64,000 nt of DNA from Takakia lepidozioides. Lineage: Eukaryota; Streptophyta; Takakiopsida; Takakiales; Takakiaceae. Shown in pieces: positions 44,855-59,521 of the stretch; the stretch's first letter is position 1, and every line of letters starts with the position of its first letter. The stretch is from positions 28,660,042-28,724,041 of the forward strand of contig CM060734.1 in assembly GCA_030704615.1 (NCBI GenBank). Reading direction: 5' to 3'. The notes under the pieces are model-generated. The model was given only the letters and a program-made list of their open reading frames with translations. It was not told the DNA's origin and did not search any database. The position numbers and the translations under genes were made by a program.

Positions 44855-45567
44855 TGTCGCGGCCCTTTGCCTTGAGGGCAGGGGGTCGGGACACATGAGG
44901 GGCTGCCCCTGTGGTGGGGGCAGCGGCAGCGATAGGTATGGGGGGCTGAAGCACCCTTGAGTGCCCAAGGCACTGAAGGAGGCGGAGGCGCTGCCCCGCA
45001 CACCGGGTTGCGGTGGGGGTGGCTCCACAAGGGGTGGTGGTAGCTTAGCGGGACTTAGTGGGGGTGGCATAGGACTCACCATGGGGGCGGAGACCTCGTG
45101 GTGGGAGTCGTGGGGAGTCTTGGGACTCAGCACGGTCCATAGGGGCCGTGGTGAGTGGGCCAAGACTCACCGCGACTCATCACCGGGAGTCGAGGGTTTT
45201 CGTGGTGGTTCGCCATAAAATGGCATGGCTGGTTATGAAACCCCCGCGGACAGCTACAGAAGTATATATAGGGAGTAGTAACCCCGAGAACGGTGCAAGC
45301 CCGTTGGTGACCAAAAACTAGTGAGTAAGCGAGCGAGCCGGAAAGCGACCAAAGAGTGGGGAGTTGTTCCGGACTGCCATCTACCAAAGGGAATTCTCCT
45401 AGTCCCAAATAGGTGGAGGGTTTAGAGGAAGCGAAGGGGGACCGTTATGTCCCGGTGAGCAGCCGAAGCTCCAAGTTGGCCGGGCGGCCAGGTTGGGAGT
45501 CAGGCGCGCGCATCAAAACGAGTAACTATGACTTGAAGGGGAGCTTACCAAATTGAGGTGCGCGACA
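44855..45567 (+). repeat. Left LTR of the chromovirus
   Basis: It starts TGTCGCGG and ends GCGCGACA. A TATA-like tatatatagg lies near 45263. It lacks a 13-bp piece present in the right LTR near 51208. Confidence 0.88.
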
Positions 45568-45569
45568 CT

Positions 45570-45581
45570 TGGTATCAGAGC
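45570..45581 (+). other. Primer binding site for initiator tRNA-Met
   Basis: TGGTATCAGAGC, two bases after the left LTR, is the complement of the 3' end of plant initiator tRNA-Met and the usual primer site of plant Ty3/gypsy elements. Confidence 0.93.
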
Positions 45582-45696
45582 TTAGAGTTCAGTACGCGAT
45601 CGTCCTTGGGATTGGCCTCATCAAGGGGTCGGGCAAGCCGAAGCGAAAGCGGAACGGCCCAAAAGATGATGATCCCGGTGAGCCCGATGGGGCGGC

Positions 45697-46798
45697 GTGT
45701 CACCGAGGCGGCCATTTGAGGAAGCGATTCATGTTTCCGAAAACGAGGCTGCCCAAGAGCGGGAGGAATCCGAGGAGTTGGAGCCCGAGGAATCCTTGAG
45801 AGCTCCGACAAACCAAGAGATGCCTCCCATGCCGGCAGCCTTTTGGGAAGGGTTGTTGGCGCAGTTTGGCGGGACGTTGAAAGACGTGTTGAAGGCGGCT
45901 AATGCCACTTCCGCTAAGGCAAAGTTTAAGGTGAAGCCTAAGGAACCCGACACCTTCGAGGGCGTCCGAAATCGGAAGGCACTCAACACCAGGCTCTTGG
46001 AGCTAGAGCAGTACTTCCGGGCGGCCAAGTTGAGTGACGAGGATCGGGTGGAAGTGGCTCCCACCTATTTGAGGGGCTATGCTCAACAATGGTGGCAGAA
46101 ACGCCTTCACGACGAGGTCCAAGTCCGGAAACCTTGAACTGGAGTGGGTTCAAGGAATTGATGAAGAGACAGTTTGTGCCCCTCAACGCGTCCTGGCTTG
46201 CCCAGGACAAGATGAGGAATTTGAAGCAAACAGATGACATTCGGGGGTATGTCCAGGCTTTCAATGTGCTGTTGCTCGAAGTCGCGGACATGGCAGAACC
46301 AGAAATGGTCTTCAACTTTGTGGCGAGACTGGACCCATGGGCCAGGCGGAAGTTGGAGGAGAAGCCACCCAAGACTTTGAACGAGGCAATTGAGAGGGCT
46401 GAATGTTTCTCGGATGTCCCTAGGGGTGAGAGACAAGGCCGTACGGAGCTGAACCACAAGAAGACCCGGCGGGAAGGTGACTCCTTCCGACCGGAAAGAA
46501 GTGGGATAGGCCACGCGGCGATAATGGCACGTGGAAATCGAAGGGATGGCCTTCACACGTCAAGGCGGCACCCGGTGCTTTGAAAGGAAAAGCGGGTGGA
46601 GCGGCTTATGGCGGACAGAAGGCAACCTTTGATGGAGTGTGTTTCAATTGCGGGGAGCCCGGGCACATGGCCAAGAAGTGCACAAAACCTCGACAATTGA
46701 ACATGACTCGGGCAACCACGGAGCTGTCGGAAGATACATCAGTCGCTTGGTGGAAGCGGTGGTCGCCAGACTTGCAAGGTAGGCAACTATTCTTGTGA
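45697..46798 (+). pseudogene. Chromovirus gag
   Basis: Three pieces in different frames give one gag: 45697-46137 with the start of the gag domain (FEGVRNRKALNTRLLELEQY, YAQQWWQKRL), 46089-46583 with its second half (FVARLDPWARRKLEEKPP), and 46580-46798 with a CCHC knuckle (CFNCGEPGHMAKKC). Frame changes near 46125 and 46580 break it. The protein would form the particle and package the RNA. The start at 45697 is the first in-frame ATG; an upstream start in the leader is possible. Confidence 0.85.
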
Positions 46799-46799
46799 G

Positions 46800-47300
46800 T
46801 TGTATCAGGAAACTGGCGCCCTGCGTAAAGGGAGTCAGTTATTGTTCGTGGATGGGATAATATCCGGAACTAACGTGTCGTTGTTGGTGGACACAGGAGC
46901 GTCGCACTCCTTCATGATGCCGGCGGCGGCGCGAAAGTTGGGACTCCCGACAAGTGACGTGGGGGCCTCTATTGAGGTGCGCTCTGCCAAAGGAGAACCT
47001 CAGTTGGCGACAAGGTTGGCGTTTGATGTTCCTCTTCAACTGGGGAGTTGGGAGGGACGTGAGAACTTCACTATCTGCGAGATCGATGGAGTGGATCTCA
47101 TTTTGGGGATGACCTTTTTGAGCAAATCCGGAGCGGTCATAGATGGCCGCAAGAGAGTAGTCACGCTGCCATGTGGGATGGTGGCGAGGTTTACGAGTGT
47201 CGGAAACGCCCAAATCCGTGGGAGGGCGAATAAACCTTCTGTCAGCAAAGGAGTGGGCCGTGGAGGAGGCACACGAGTCCCAGTTTTTGCTTTACATTAG
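46800..47300 (+). pseudogene. Chromovirus protease
   Basis: The retropepsin site LLVDTGASHSFM is near 46882-46917 and the second-half motif VDLILGMTFL near 47092-47121. The 166-codon frame ends at 47298-47300, and the reverse transcriptase resumes in another frame at 47356, so the polyprotein is broken here. Protein cleavage in the particle is the expected role. Confidence 0.85.
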
Positions 47301-47355
47301 AGAAGTGAAAGGAGAAGGCGATGGGGAGCCGAGCCCAGATTGAATCAAGGGGATT

Positions 47356-48779
47356 TTGGAGAAATACCAGGATGTGATGCCGGAGGATTTACCAAGCGGC
47401 TTGCCACCGCGAAGAGGAGTTGACCACAAGATTGAGGTGATACCGGGATCGGAACCGCCTGCCAAGGCGCCCTACCGGTTGAGCCACGGAGAGTTGGTCG
47501 AGCTGAAGACTCAGCTCAAGGATCTAATGTCAAAGGGGTACATCCGGCCGAGTAAGTCACCTTACGGAGCCCCGGTGCTATTCGCAGACAAGAAGGATGG
47601 GACGCTGCGGATGTGTGTCGATTACAGGGCTTTGAATAAGGTGACTATTAAAAACCGGTACCCTTTGCCAAGGATCGACGACCTTTTCGACCGGTTGGCA
47701 GGAGCGAAGTATTTCAGCCGGATCGACTTGCGCTCCGGCTATCATCAAATTCGGGTGGCGGAAGGAGATGAGGAGAAGACCGCGTGCAGGACAAGGTATG
47801 GTTCATATGAGTTCTTGGTGATGCCTTTTGGCTCACTAATGCACCGGCGACCTTTAGCACGCTGATGAACAACCTTTTTCAGGAGTGGTTGGATGACTTT
47901 GTGATCGTGTACATCGACGACATCTTGGTGTACTCGAAAACAAAGGAGGAACACCTGGAGCACCTCAAAAGGGTGTTCCAAAAGTTGCGGGAAGGGAAGC
48001 TGTACGCCAAAGCTTCAAAATGCGAATTCGGGGTCACGAAAGTGGAGTTCTTGGGGCATGTGATTACACAGGATGGGATCGAAATGGATGACAGAAAGGT
48101 GAGGGCGATCTTGGACTGGGAGCCTCCGACTTCGGTCCCGGGAGTGCGATCCTTCCTAGGACTCGCCTCCTATTACGGGAAGTATGTGAGAAATTTCGCC
48201 AAGATCGCGGGGCCGCTGTCGGACCTTCTGTGTAAATCCAAAGTCTGGGTATGGAACACATTTTGTGGCCAAGCTTTTGCTGAATTGAAGTAGCGGATGG
48301 CGGAAGCTCCAGTCTTGAAAATCCCGGAGTTCGATCGTCCATTTGAGATTCATACAGATGCGTCGGACTTCGCGATTGGGGGTGTACTTATGCAAGATGA
48401 ACGTCCAGTGGCTTACGAAAGTAAGAAACTGAATGAAGTGGAGCGACGGTGGCCGACGCACGAAAAAGAGATGAAGGCGGTGGTGCACTGTCTTGAGCTT
48501 TGGCGCCACTATGTTGGTTCCAACCCAGTGAAGGTGTTCACGGACAATGTCACGGTGAAGTATTTTGCCACGCAGCCCAAGTTGTCCCCAAAACAACTTA
48601 GGTGGCAAGATACTTTGGCAGTGTTCGACGTGGATATCCAGTACAAACCGGGACGAGACAACGTGGTGGCCGATGCTTTAAGTAGAAAGCAGCAGCTCTT
48701 GTTGGTGTACAAGGCGAGACGGTGCTCCAAAGGAAGATCCGGAAGGCTTACCGGAAGGATGAGCTGGCGAAGTCCGTGA
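47356..48779 (+). pseudogene. Chromovirus reverse transcriptase and RNase H
   Basis: The fingers and palm are in frame 1 up to 47865 ([21 protein letters not shown] and [15 protein letters not shown]). A one-base loss near 47832 moves the YIDD box (47910-47921) to frame 3. TAG at 48291-48293 then separates the connection from RNase H (HTDASDFAIGG, VFTDNVTVKYF, NVVADALSRK). Compared with an intact element only these small lesions stand out, in keeping with the similar LTRs. Confidence 0.9.
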
Positions 48780-50175
48780 TGCAGGACTTGAGGATGGGGT
48801 TTAAATCGCAGTTCCACTTGCAAAATGGATTGCTCCAGTATAAGCAAAAACGTCTCTACGTGCCAAAGGGAGCGATCAGAGATAGCCTCTTGAGAGAATG
48901 CCATGATAGCCCGCTTGCGGGCCACGGCGGAGCCAAGCGCACTGCGGCACTCTTGAAGAAAGAGTATTTCTGGCCCAAACTGAGGGAGGAGGCAGAGGAG
49001 TATGTCAAGACATGCACCACATGCCAACAAAACGGAGCGAGTACAAAAAGCAAGCGGGGCTGTTACAACCCTTGCCGATTCCAGAGGGGACTTGGGAAAG
49101 CGTCTCGATGGATTTCATGACTACTATGCCGCTGTCAAAAGGATTCGATGCAATCATGGTGGTGGTAGATAGGTTCAGTAAAATGGGCCATTTCATCCCC
49201 ACCAAGGAGACGGCAACGGCGCAAGAGACAGGGCGACTTTACTTCGCCCACGTCTTAAAGCATCATGGAGTCAAGAAGGATATTGTCTCGAATCGCGATC
49301 CAAAGTTTACGAGTAAATTTTGGAGGATACTTTGGAAGAAAATGGGGACGAGGCTGAAGATGAGCACCGCCTTCCGACCTACGACGGACGGCCAAACGGA
49401 AAGAGTGAATTCCGTAGTGAAGCAATTCTTGCGGAATTACGTGTCGGCAGACCAATCAGAGTGGATGGAACACTTAGACGCGGCAGAGTTCTGCTATAAT
49501 AACACAGAACACTCCGCAACGGGAGTTTCCCCTTTTGTATTGGTCTATGGAAAAGCACCTCTGGTGCCGACAAGTTGGGCCGCCCAGGACGTTGAGGAAC
49601 CGGCAGTAGCGGCGGTACTGGAAGAACGCGAGCGTTTGTTGAAGCTCGCAAAGTACAACATTGCTAAAGCTAGGAAACGGTATGAAAGGCAGGCGAATCG
49701 GAAGCGGAGGGAAGTGAAGTTTGAGGCAGGCACAGAGGTCTGGTTGAACATCAAGAATTTCCGACTACCTCCGGAAGTGAGTCCGAAGTTCGTACCTCCG
49801 TATGCGGGACCCTTTCGCATTCGGAAGGTTATGAATGAGGATGTGTATGAATTGGAGCTGCAAGCAAACAGCAAGGTGCACCCAGTATTCCATGTCTCCC
49901 TTTTGAAGCCTTACTTCAAAGATGAAGCGCGTCCGAATCGACATCAAGTGTTGCGTCCGCCACCTATGCTGTTGGATCATGAAAATGAACCTGAGTACGA
50001 GGTGGAGGCAATACTTAAGTCAAGGAGGTTCAAGAACCGAGAAACGGAGTATCTCGTCAAATGGAAGGGCTATCATCATGTGGAGGCATCTTGGGTGCGT
50101 GCCTCAGAAATGGGAAACGCATCCGAGGCGGTTGCAGCTTTCGAAGGGCGACCTCAAAAGCGGAAGAAACGTTGA
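48722..50175 (+). pseudogene. Chromovirus integrase with chromodomain
   Basis: The first part (48722-49120, frame 2) has the HHCC zinc site (H..AGHGGAKRT and C..CQQNG). The second (49012-50175, frame 1) has the catalytic triad segments SMDFMT, SNRDPKFTS and GQTERVNSV and the GPFRIRKV module. The C-terminal chromodomain EAILKSRRF..ETEYLVKWKGY..EASWV lies at about 49998-50105. A frame change near 49060 separates the pieces. Chromodomains of this lineage direct integration to marked chromatin, which fits insertion into an already silenced mobile-element intron; that link is inference. Confidence 0.92.
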
Positions 50176-50198
50176 TGGGGACATCAACCTTGGAGCGT

Positions 50199-51076
50199 GG
50201 GGGAGGAAATGCATGCTTAGCCCGGCGTAGCTAGCTTAGGAATCCGATTACAAAAACTTGTATTGTACAAAAAATTTGTTATAAAGGAACTGGGTTCCAA
50301 ATGTTGTGCGTCCTATTTTGTTTGGAATGGTGATGCATGGTATGGTTGGCTAGTGTGTAGAATGCATGCTAGCTTATAAAAGTGGGAGAGGTAAATTGGG
50401 TTAATCGTGTGTTTGCGTAGTGCCGAAATCGGGTGACCCCCATCCAAGGGGCAAGGAAACTTGCGACTTCTTTGGGAGTTCACGTGCTAGTGCGCACCTG
50501 GCGCATGCGCGTACTATAATTGCACTACTGAGGGGGTTGCCTTGTAGTGCGGGCTAACGCGGAAGCTACGTGCTTCCGTTCACGTACTATAATCGTGTAG
50601 CCTCGGGACGAAGTCGTAGTGCGGCTTCGGCGTGTTCCCGTACCTCAGGCCAGCATTCCAAGGCGGACCCAATCGTAGTGATTGGGGCGTATGGTTGGTT
50701 CAAGGTTATCTTCCTAGTCAAAGAGGGTTCCAGGTGAACCCTTGCTCAAGGTGATGCAAAAGCGGCATCATGAGCAGTCGCAAGCAATGTTGTTGCAGTA
50801 AGGCGATTCGATCCTCAAGGCCTTCCTTGGCCTTGAAGTAGGCCAAGAAGACTGCACTGGGAGGAGCTTGAAAGGCTCCACCCTTGGCCGGGACTTGGAG
50901 GAAGTCGGCCGAACTAGCTAGTGGAGAGTAGAGTCAAGTGTGGGGTTTGGTTCTTTGCCATGGGACGCCATGGTACGGAAACAAACTCCTTGATGTGGGA
51001 CGCCACAACTTGGATGTTCGTTTCTACAAAATGGACAAGTCGATGAGGACATCGACTCCCTGTTGGTAGGGGTGTG
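50199..51076 (+). other. Chromovirus polypurine tract and 3' noncoding region
   Basis: GTGGGGGAGGAAATG at about 50199-50213 is a polypurine tract right after the integrase stop. The following 860 bp are noncoding, with short imperfect repeats (for example CACGTACTATAAT near 50510 and 50580 and GGGACGCCA near 50960 and 50998). This stretch may be the 5' part of a longer LTR lost from the left copy. Confidence 0.6.
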
Positions 51077-51795
51077 TGTCGCGGCCCTTTGCCTTGAGGG
51101 CAGGGGGTCGGGACACATGAGGGGCTGCCCCTGTGGTGGGGGCAGCGGCAGCGATAGGTATGGGGGCTGAAGCACCCTTGAGTGCCCAAGGCACTCAAGG
51201 AGGCGGAGGCGCTCACTAGGTGGAGCCCCGCACACCGGGTTGCGGTGGGGGTGGCTCCACAAGGGGTGGTGGTAGCTTAGCGGGACTTAGTGGGGGTGGC
51301 ATAGGACTCACCATGGGGGCGGAGACCTCGTGGTGGGAGTCGTGGGGAGTCTTGGGACTCATCACGGTCCATAGGGGCCGTGGTGAGTGGGCCAACTCAC
51401 CGCGACTCATCACCGGAGTCGAGGGTTTTCGTGGTGGTTCGCCATAAAATGGCATGGCTGGTTGTGAAACCCCGCGGACAGCTACAGAAGTATATATAGG
51501 GAGTAGTAACCCCGAGAACGGTGCAAGCCCGTTGGTGACCAAAACTAGTGAGTAAGCGAGCGAGCCGGAAAGCGACCAAAGAGTGGGGAGCTGTTCCGGA
51601 CTGCCATCTACCAAAGGGAATTCTCCTAGTCCCAAATAGGTGGAGGGTTTAGAGGGAAGCGAAGGGGACCGTTATGTCCCGGTGAGCAGCCGAAGCTCCA
51701 AGTTGGCCCGGGCGGCCAGGTTGGGAGTCAGGCGCGCGCATCAAAGCGAGTAACTATGATTTGAAGGGGAGCTTACCGAATTGAGGTGCGCGACA
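51077..51795 (+). repeat. Right LTR of the chromovirus
   Basis: It is a direct repeat of 44855-45567, TGTCGCGG to GCGCGACA, with the same TATA-like box near 51492. The fragment at 1-539 is a third copy of its 3' part. Confidence 0.88.
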
Positions 51796-51871
51796 CACTT
51801 TGGATTTCTCATAACAGAGCTTATCAAGCCTCCAGATTCCTCGTAAGAGGCAAAAACAATGCAGAACAACT

Positions 51872-52111
51872 GAATGTCTGCATTGACATTCAGCAAAATG
51901 AGTGAGGAACTCACTTACCTCTATGGACATACAATTTACATACTCTGAGGACCTCTCAACAACTCCGTATGTGATGTCGTCAACGCCATTCAAGACATTA
52001 TCAATTCTAATCAGGGACAATATAATTGCACCCTTAGATCCTAACCAGTGGAATTCATATACTCGCTTAAGAATGACTCAGACAAAGAAGTGAATGTCGT
52101 CAACGACATTC
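51872..52111. repeat. Family E palindromes, right of the chromovirus
   Basis: Copies at 51872-51891 (diverged), 51973-51991 (one base lost) and 52092-52111 (intact arms) match those at 44483-44769. The chromovirus therefore landed inside one cluster of at least six palindromes. Confidence 0.88.
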
Positions 52112-53797
52112 AATCTGGATCTAAGATTGCAATCCATATGAAACCACATTTTTTCCCAAAAAAAACAATAGAGTTTCAAGTATGACATTGCACATGTACA
52201 CAACTCGCATCATGGCCCACTCTCCTCCAACCTGACTGTCAAAGTCGTTGGACCGTAAAATGTTTCCCATCTTTGGAGAACTCCGGAAAAACAGTATCTC
52301 CAGGTGAGACCTCTCCACTTCCTTATGTATGCCTCCAATGACATTTGGGAGGGGAAACAATCGAAATGTTCAGGTCCTTCAAAGTCTGATTCAGCACAAT
52401 GACGGCGCGCTTTTCGAGCTGCAAATAGTATATTTGTCAGAATTGCAAATAAGATACTCATCACATACTTGAAGAGAAGAAAACAGCATGTTTGAATACA
52501 CACCTGACTCCAAAATGTAGCCTAACACCAAATCACTGATTCCTTCCACCTTTGTGCCAGGCTGTATGGTGCTCTTTGGAACTGATTCAAGTCCTTTACT
52601 GTTTGATCTGAGTTCCATAATCTCCAGCCACCTTATTTTTGTTTGTGGGTCGACCATCGATATGGCCAGCCGGTGCAGTTCTCCTGCTGCATCTCAGGAT
52701 GCACATGCTTGTCATAGTGTTTTGATCTGCCTGAAGGAACTCAGGACCAAGTCCAGGATCTACTATTCTAAGCTGCTTTCCGAAGGCGGACATCAAATTC
52801 GGTTCTTCGCATTTCAAACTCCTTCTTTATTGCAGCTTCCACACCCTTTGATGTCCTTAGTTCTTCTTCTGGTGTAGTGCGGTAATATTCGGATTTTCCC
52901 TTCTCAGCTGCCTCTGCCAGTTCTTTTGCTGCATTGATTCAAGTAGTGATTAGCTGGCTACAAACATGTATTCGAAAAGTAAACAGAGTACAGACTCGGC
53001 TTACCGCATACATGTACTCCAGAAACGCCTCTCGTGTCAAAGAATACCAAGTGCCTGCAGCTCTTCCTGTTTCGCACTTCTTGATGATATTGGGTGGTAG
53101 TACTGTCCGAAAATCATCCAGTTTCATCAGACCAATCCTCTGAATTCGGAATAGTGTGTGAACTAAGCTTGTTGTCACATGCGATTTCTCTGTCGATCTG
53201 CAAAAACATTGGAAACATTGCATTCCTTAACACTGTTTTTTGAGGATTAATAAGACACTACAGACGGAATGAAATCTCCTGGATGACTTACTTGTTCACG
53301 TCGTGCATAGCTGTAAGAAGCCTAGCGATGTCGTTTCCAGGATCCAAAACCATTGCCTCCACAGCAACATGCTTGTTTTTGTCTTTCGAATGGTGTTTCT
53401 GAATGTATCCCATCCATGCCAGCAATCGGTGGTTGCCGTCCCAGACGTAGAACATGTGGTTGCAGAATTGTTGGGTGTTCTTTCCCATCATGAGGCCCAG
53501 CTCGAACTCCTCATTGGCATCTTTCCAGCACTCATCCCAGTTATCACTGATCTCTGGAGACACTAATGTGCTTTTCCCATTTATATCCGTCAGTGACACA
53601 TAAAAAACTTGTGCACCAAGTCTATATCCATGCACAAAATCACTCTCCAATTTTGTTATATCATGGGAAAGAGGTGGACGCACAACAGGCATTGATATCA
53701 TCCAGCACAGAGGTATGTCCAGACGCCCTCCAGATACGAGCATGTCCCTTATAACCTCCTGAGAGTTTACCTTCTGGAATGACATGAGTTCTGTCAA

Positions 53798-57536
<3,739 letters not shown>

Positions 57537-59521
57537 GTGGAGGAGGTGCACATTGTGAGTGTCATTACGGAGTTACCCAAGGGTTTTGAGGGGAGTACGG
57601 CTACAGGCAGTAACAGTGAGAGTGGGTTCACAAGACGAGGTATTCGGTTCAGACCACCTTCACCGCCACCCTCAATTACTGTAGAGTCAGACACAGACTC
57701 GGAGGCTTCATCAACAGGTGTGCACTTTCATTCGCCATTGTTGTGGGACGACATGGAGGAGATGTATGGAGCTACCAAGGGGCCTCGTAGGTACTCTGGA
57801 GCTGTGGGCACAATCGAGTTGGATGACTTTATCCAGGAGTTCGACAGCTGGTGTGATTTGCAGCAGATGCGCAATCCACAGCTATTCACCCCATTCATGG
57901 CGTGGAAGGGACTGTTCCAGCATTTGGAAGGCCCGCCTATGGACGATTACCACGAGTTCAGGCGAGGACATGAAGCAGAGATTGAGGAGTGGAGGATGTA
58001 TTGGTCACCTGACTACGTCTCCATTACTCGAGGCACGACGCGACCAGTAGCTGCATCAGTACCAATAGCTCCCACTGCCAGCACTAGTAGTGGAGCAAGT
58101 AGTGCTGGTACTTCTGCAGGTGGTACCAGTTCAAAAGGTGCTACTACTCCTCCTGCCACGACTACAACACATGTGCCTAGATTCAACCCGGTGGTGGAGT
58201 TCTTCCAGGAGTTGCGGAGGAACTACCAAGGTGTACGGACAGAGAAGCTGCGAAGTTTGCAAGACTTCCAGCGCAAACCCAGTGAGAGCCTGCGAGAGGC
58301 GTACACTCGTATGAGGCGCTTGATAAGTGTGACCCAAGGGGTTACTGAAGCTCAGGCAATCCAGTTTTGGTATGGAATTCTGGACAAGGAGCTCAAGAGA
58401 AGGGTGCGAGATGCAACCCTGTTACAAGCAGCCCAACCCACATTAGCAGATGTGTTTCTGCTGGCTGAGCGGATTGAGCTCAACATGGTGGAGGAGCGAG
58501 TTGTTACAATTGGATTTGGCAAGGACATGCCTGCACGAGGGGCAGCTGCCAGCCCACAGGCACAAGGGACTGCCCAACAGCGTGGTCAGGGGGGCAAGGT
58601 TGCCCAGCCCAAGTTCCATGGAGCTTACAGGGGACCTCAGGTGCAGAGGCCCGTGGCATCTTTTGCAGGCCAACAGCAACCAGGGGTGATATGTTGGACA
58701 TGTGGAGGACCCCATGTCAAGAGAGATTGCCCAGAGAGTGGCAAAGGCCGGCACAAGCACAGCCTGCACAGTTGCAGTGTGGGCATTGTGGCAAGTATGG
58801 GCATGGAGATGCCCAGTGTTATGACTTGCATCCTGAGTTGCGCCCAGGCCAGTTCCAAGGGAACAATGGTGGCCGGGGGCGAGGTGGACCAGCCCAAAGA
58901 GGACGAGGTGGTCGGGCACGAGGTGCAGGCCAAGGGCAAGCTCCACATGGCCAAGGACGCGGAGGTCAGGGTGTTGACCAAGGCATGGCCAATCGGCTTC
59001 AGCAGCTAGAGCAGAGGCTCGCTGCCATGGCTATAGCTCAGGCGGTACCGGCTCCCAGGCGGGATGGTCCACCTCCTGCTCCTGAGGGAGGAGATATGGG
59101 AGGCATGGGATTCATGTGCGGAGCAGCACTACCACTAGAGCAGGTGGAGTCTGCTGCAGCCGTGACTCGAGGAGCAGCACGAGTTCCTGAGCCACGAGGT
59201 GCAGAGGTGGAATTGGATCCACAGCGTGGGGAGGCAAGCCGTCAGGCAAGGCTTCCTCAGTCATTCACATTGGCGGAGACTGTGTCGACGCCATCCATGG
59301 CACCTAGTTCTCGCCCGACTGTTACCGAGGCGGAGGTTACTATGCCATTGGGGAGAGCTACACGTGCAGCACTGACTCCTGCTGCCAAGGCTAGTGCGGC
59401 CGGTGTGTTATTGGGGGCAGCCACCTCTGTGTGTCAAGGCCCCACTGTTCTCGGCAACAATGATTGCGACGCCGGGGGTGAGACCAGCTGCAGTGTTCAG
59501 ACTAGCAGCAACACTCTGTGA
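57537..59521 (+). pseudogene. gag of methyltransferase-bearing Ty3/gypsy element, copy 2
   Basis: The frame 57537-59009 begins at a GTG; the first in-frame ATG is near 57750, so the start is uncertain. It contains a gag-like helical region (FIQEFDSWCDLQQM, FMAWKGLFQHLEG, later LREAYTRMRRLISVTQG and FWYGILDKELKRRV), a Thr/Ser-rich spacer and a zinc knuckle CWTCGGPHVKRDC (58692-58730). A frame change near 58750 puts a second knuckle (CGHCGKYGHGDAQC) and a Gly/Arg-rich tail in frame 2, which ends at 59521. Two knuckles about 25 codons apart suit an RNA-binding nucleocapsid. A single indel in an otherwise intact gag is the simplest reading. Confidence 0.8.

Larger units (their letters stand above)
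44855..51795 (+). mobile_element. Ty3/gypsy chromovirus inserted in an intron of gene C
   Basis: Direct repeats of 713 bp (44855-45567) and 719 bp (51077-51795), both TGTCGCGG...GCGCGACA, enclose gag, protease, reverse transcriptase, RNase H, integrase and a chromodomain, in that order. The repeats are nearly identical apart from a few indels, so the insertion looks recent, yet the coding part has several frame changes. The flanking five bases do not match (cagca and cactt). A polypurine tract lies at about 50199-50213, some 860 bp before the right repeat. The true LTR may therefore be longer (from about 50214) and the left one 5'-truncated. Confidence 0.9.
42148..53797 (-). pseudogene. ParB-like / beta-class amino-methyltransferase-like gene C, interrupted by a chromovirus
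   Basis: Exons on the minus strand: 53797-53292 (with FYVWDGNHRLLAW), 53197-53005, about 52935-52510, about 52421-52196, 44340-about 43690, about 43575-43265, 43050-42780, about 42675-42495 and 42394-42148. Intron positions match genes A and B where they can be aligned. DIPD is at 43498-43509; motif I is seen as VVDLSVSTGAT split across an intron, followed by CKAGGRSLFGMEGD, a good match to amino-methyltransferase motif I and the end of strand 2. The last exon aligns with LPxYAxxxA of genes A and B and ends at TGA 42148-42150. Breaks: frameshifts near 52790, 52690, 43370 and 42800, and TAG 44043-44045. The first exons and any transposase partner are missing on the right. It is more diverged than A and B are from each other. 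Confidence 0.7.

Noticed and set aside
44960-45218. Gly-rich reading frames inside the LTR copies (also at 51220-51447).
   Set aside because: They lie in the noncoding LTR, are copied with it, and have no recognisable domain.
44850-51800. A 5-bp target duplication for the chromovirus.
   Set aside because: The flanks cagca and cactt do not match, and shifting the borders by one or two bases does not help.
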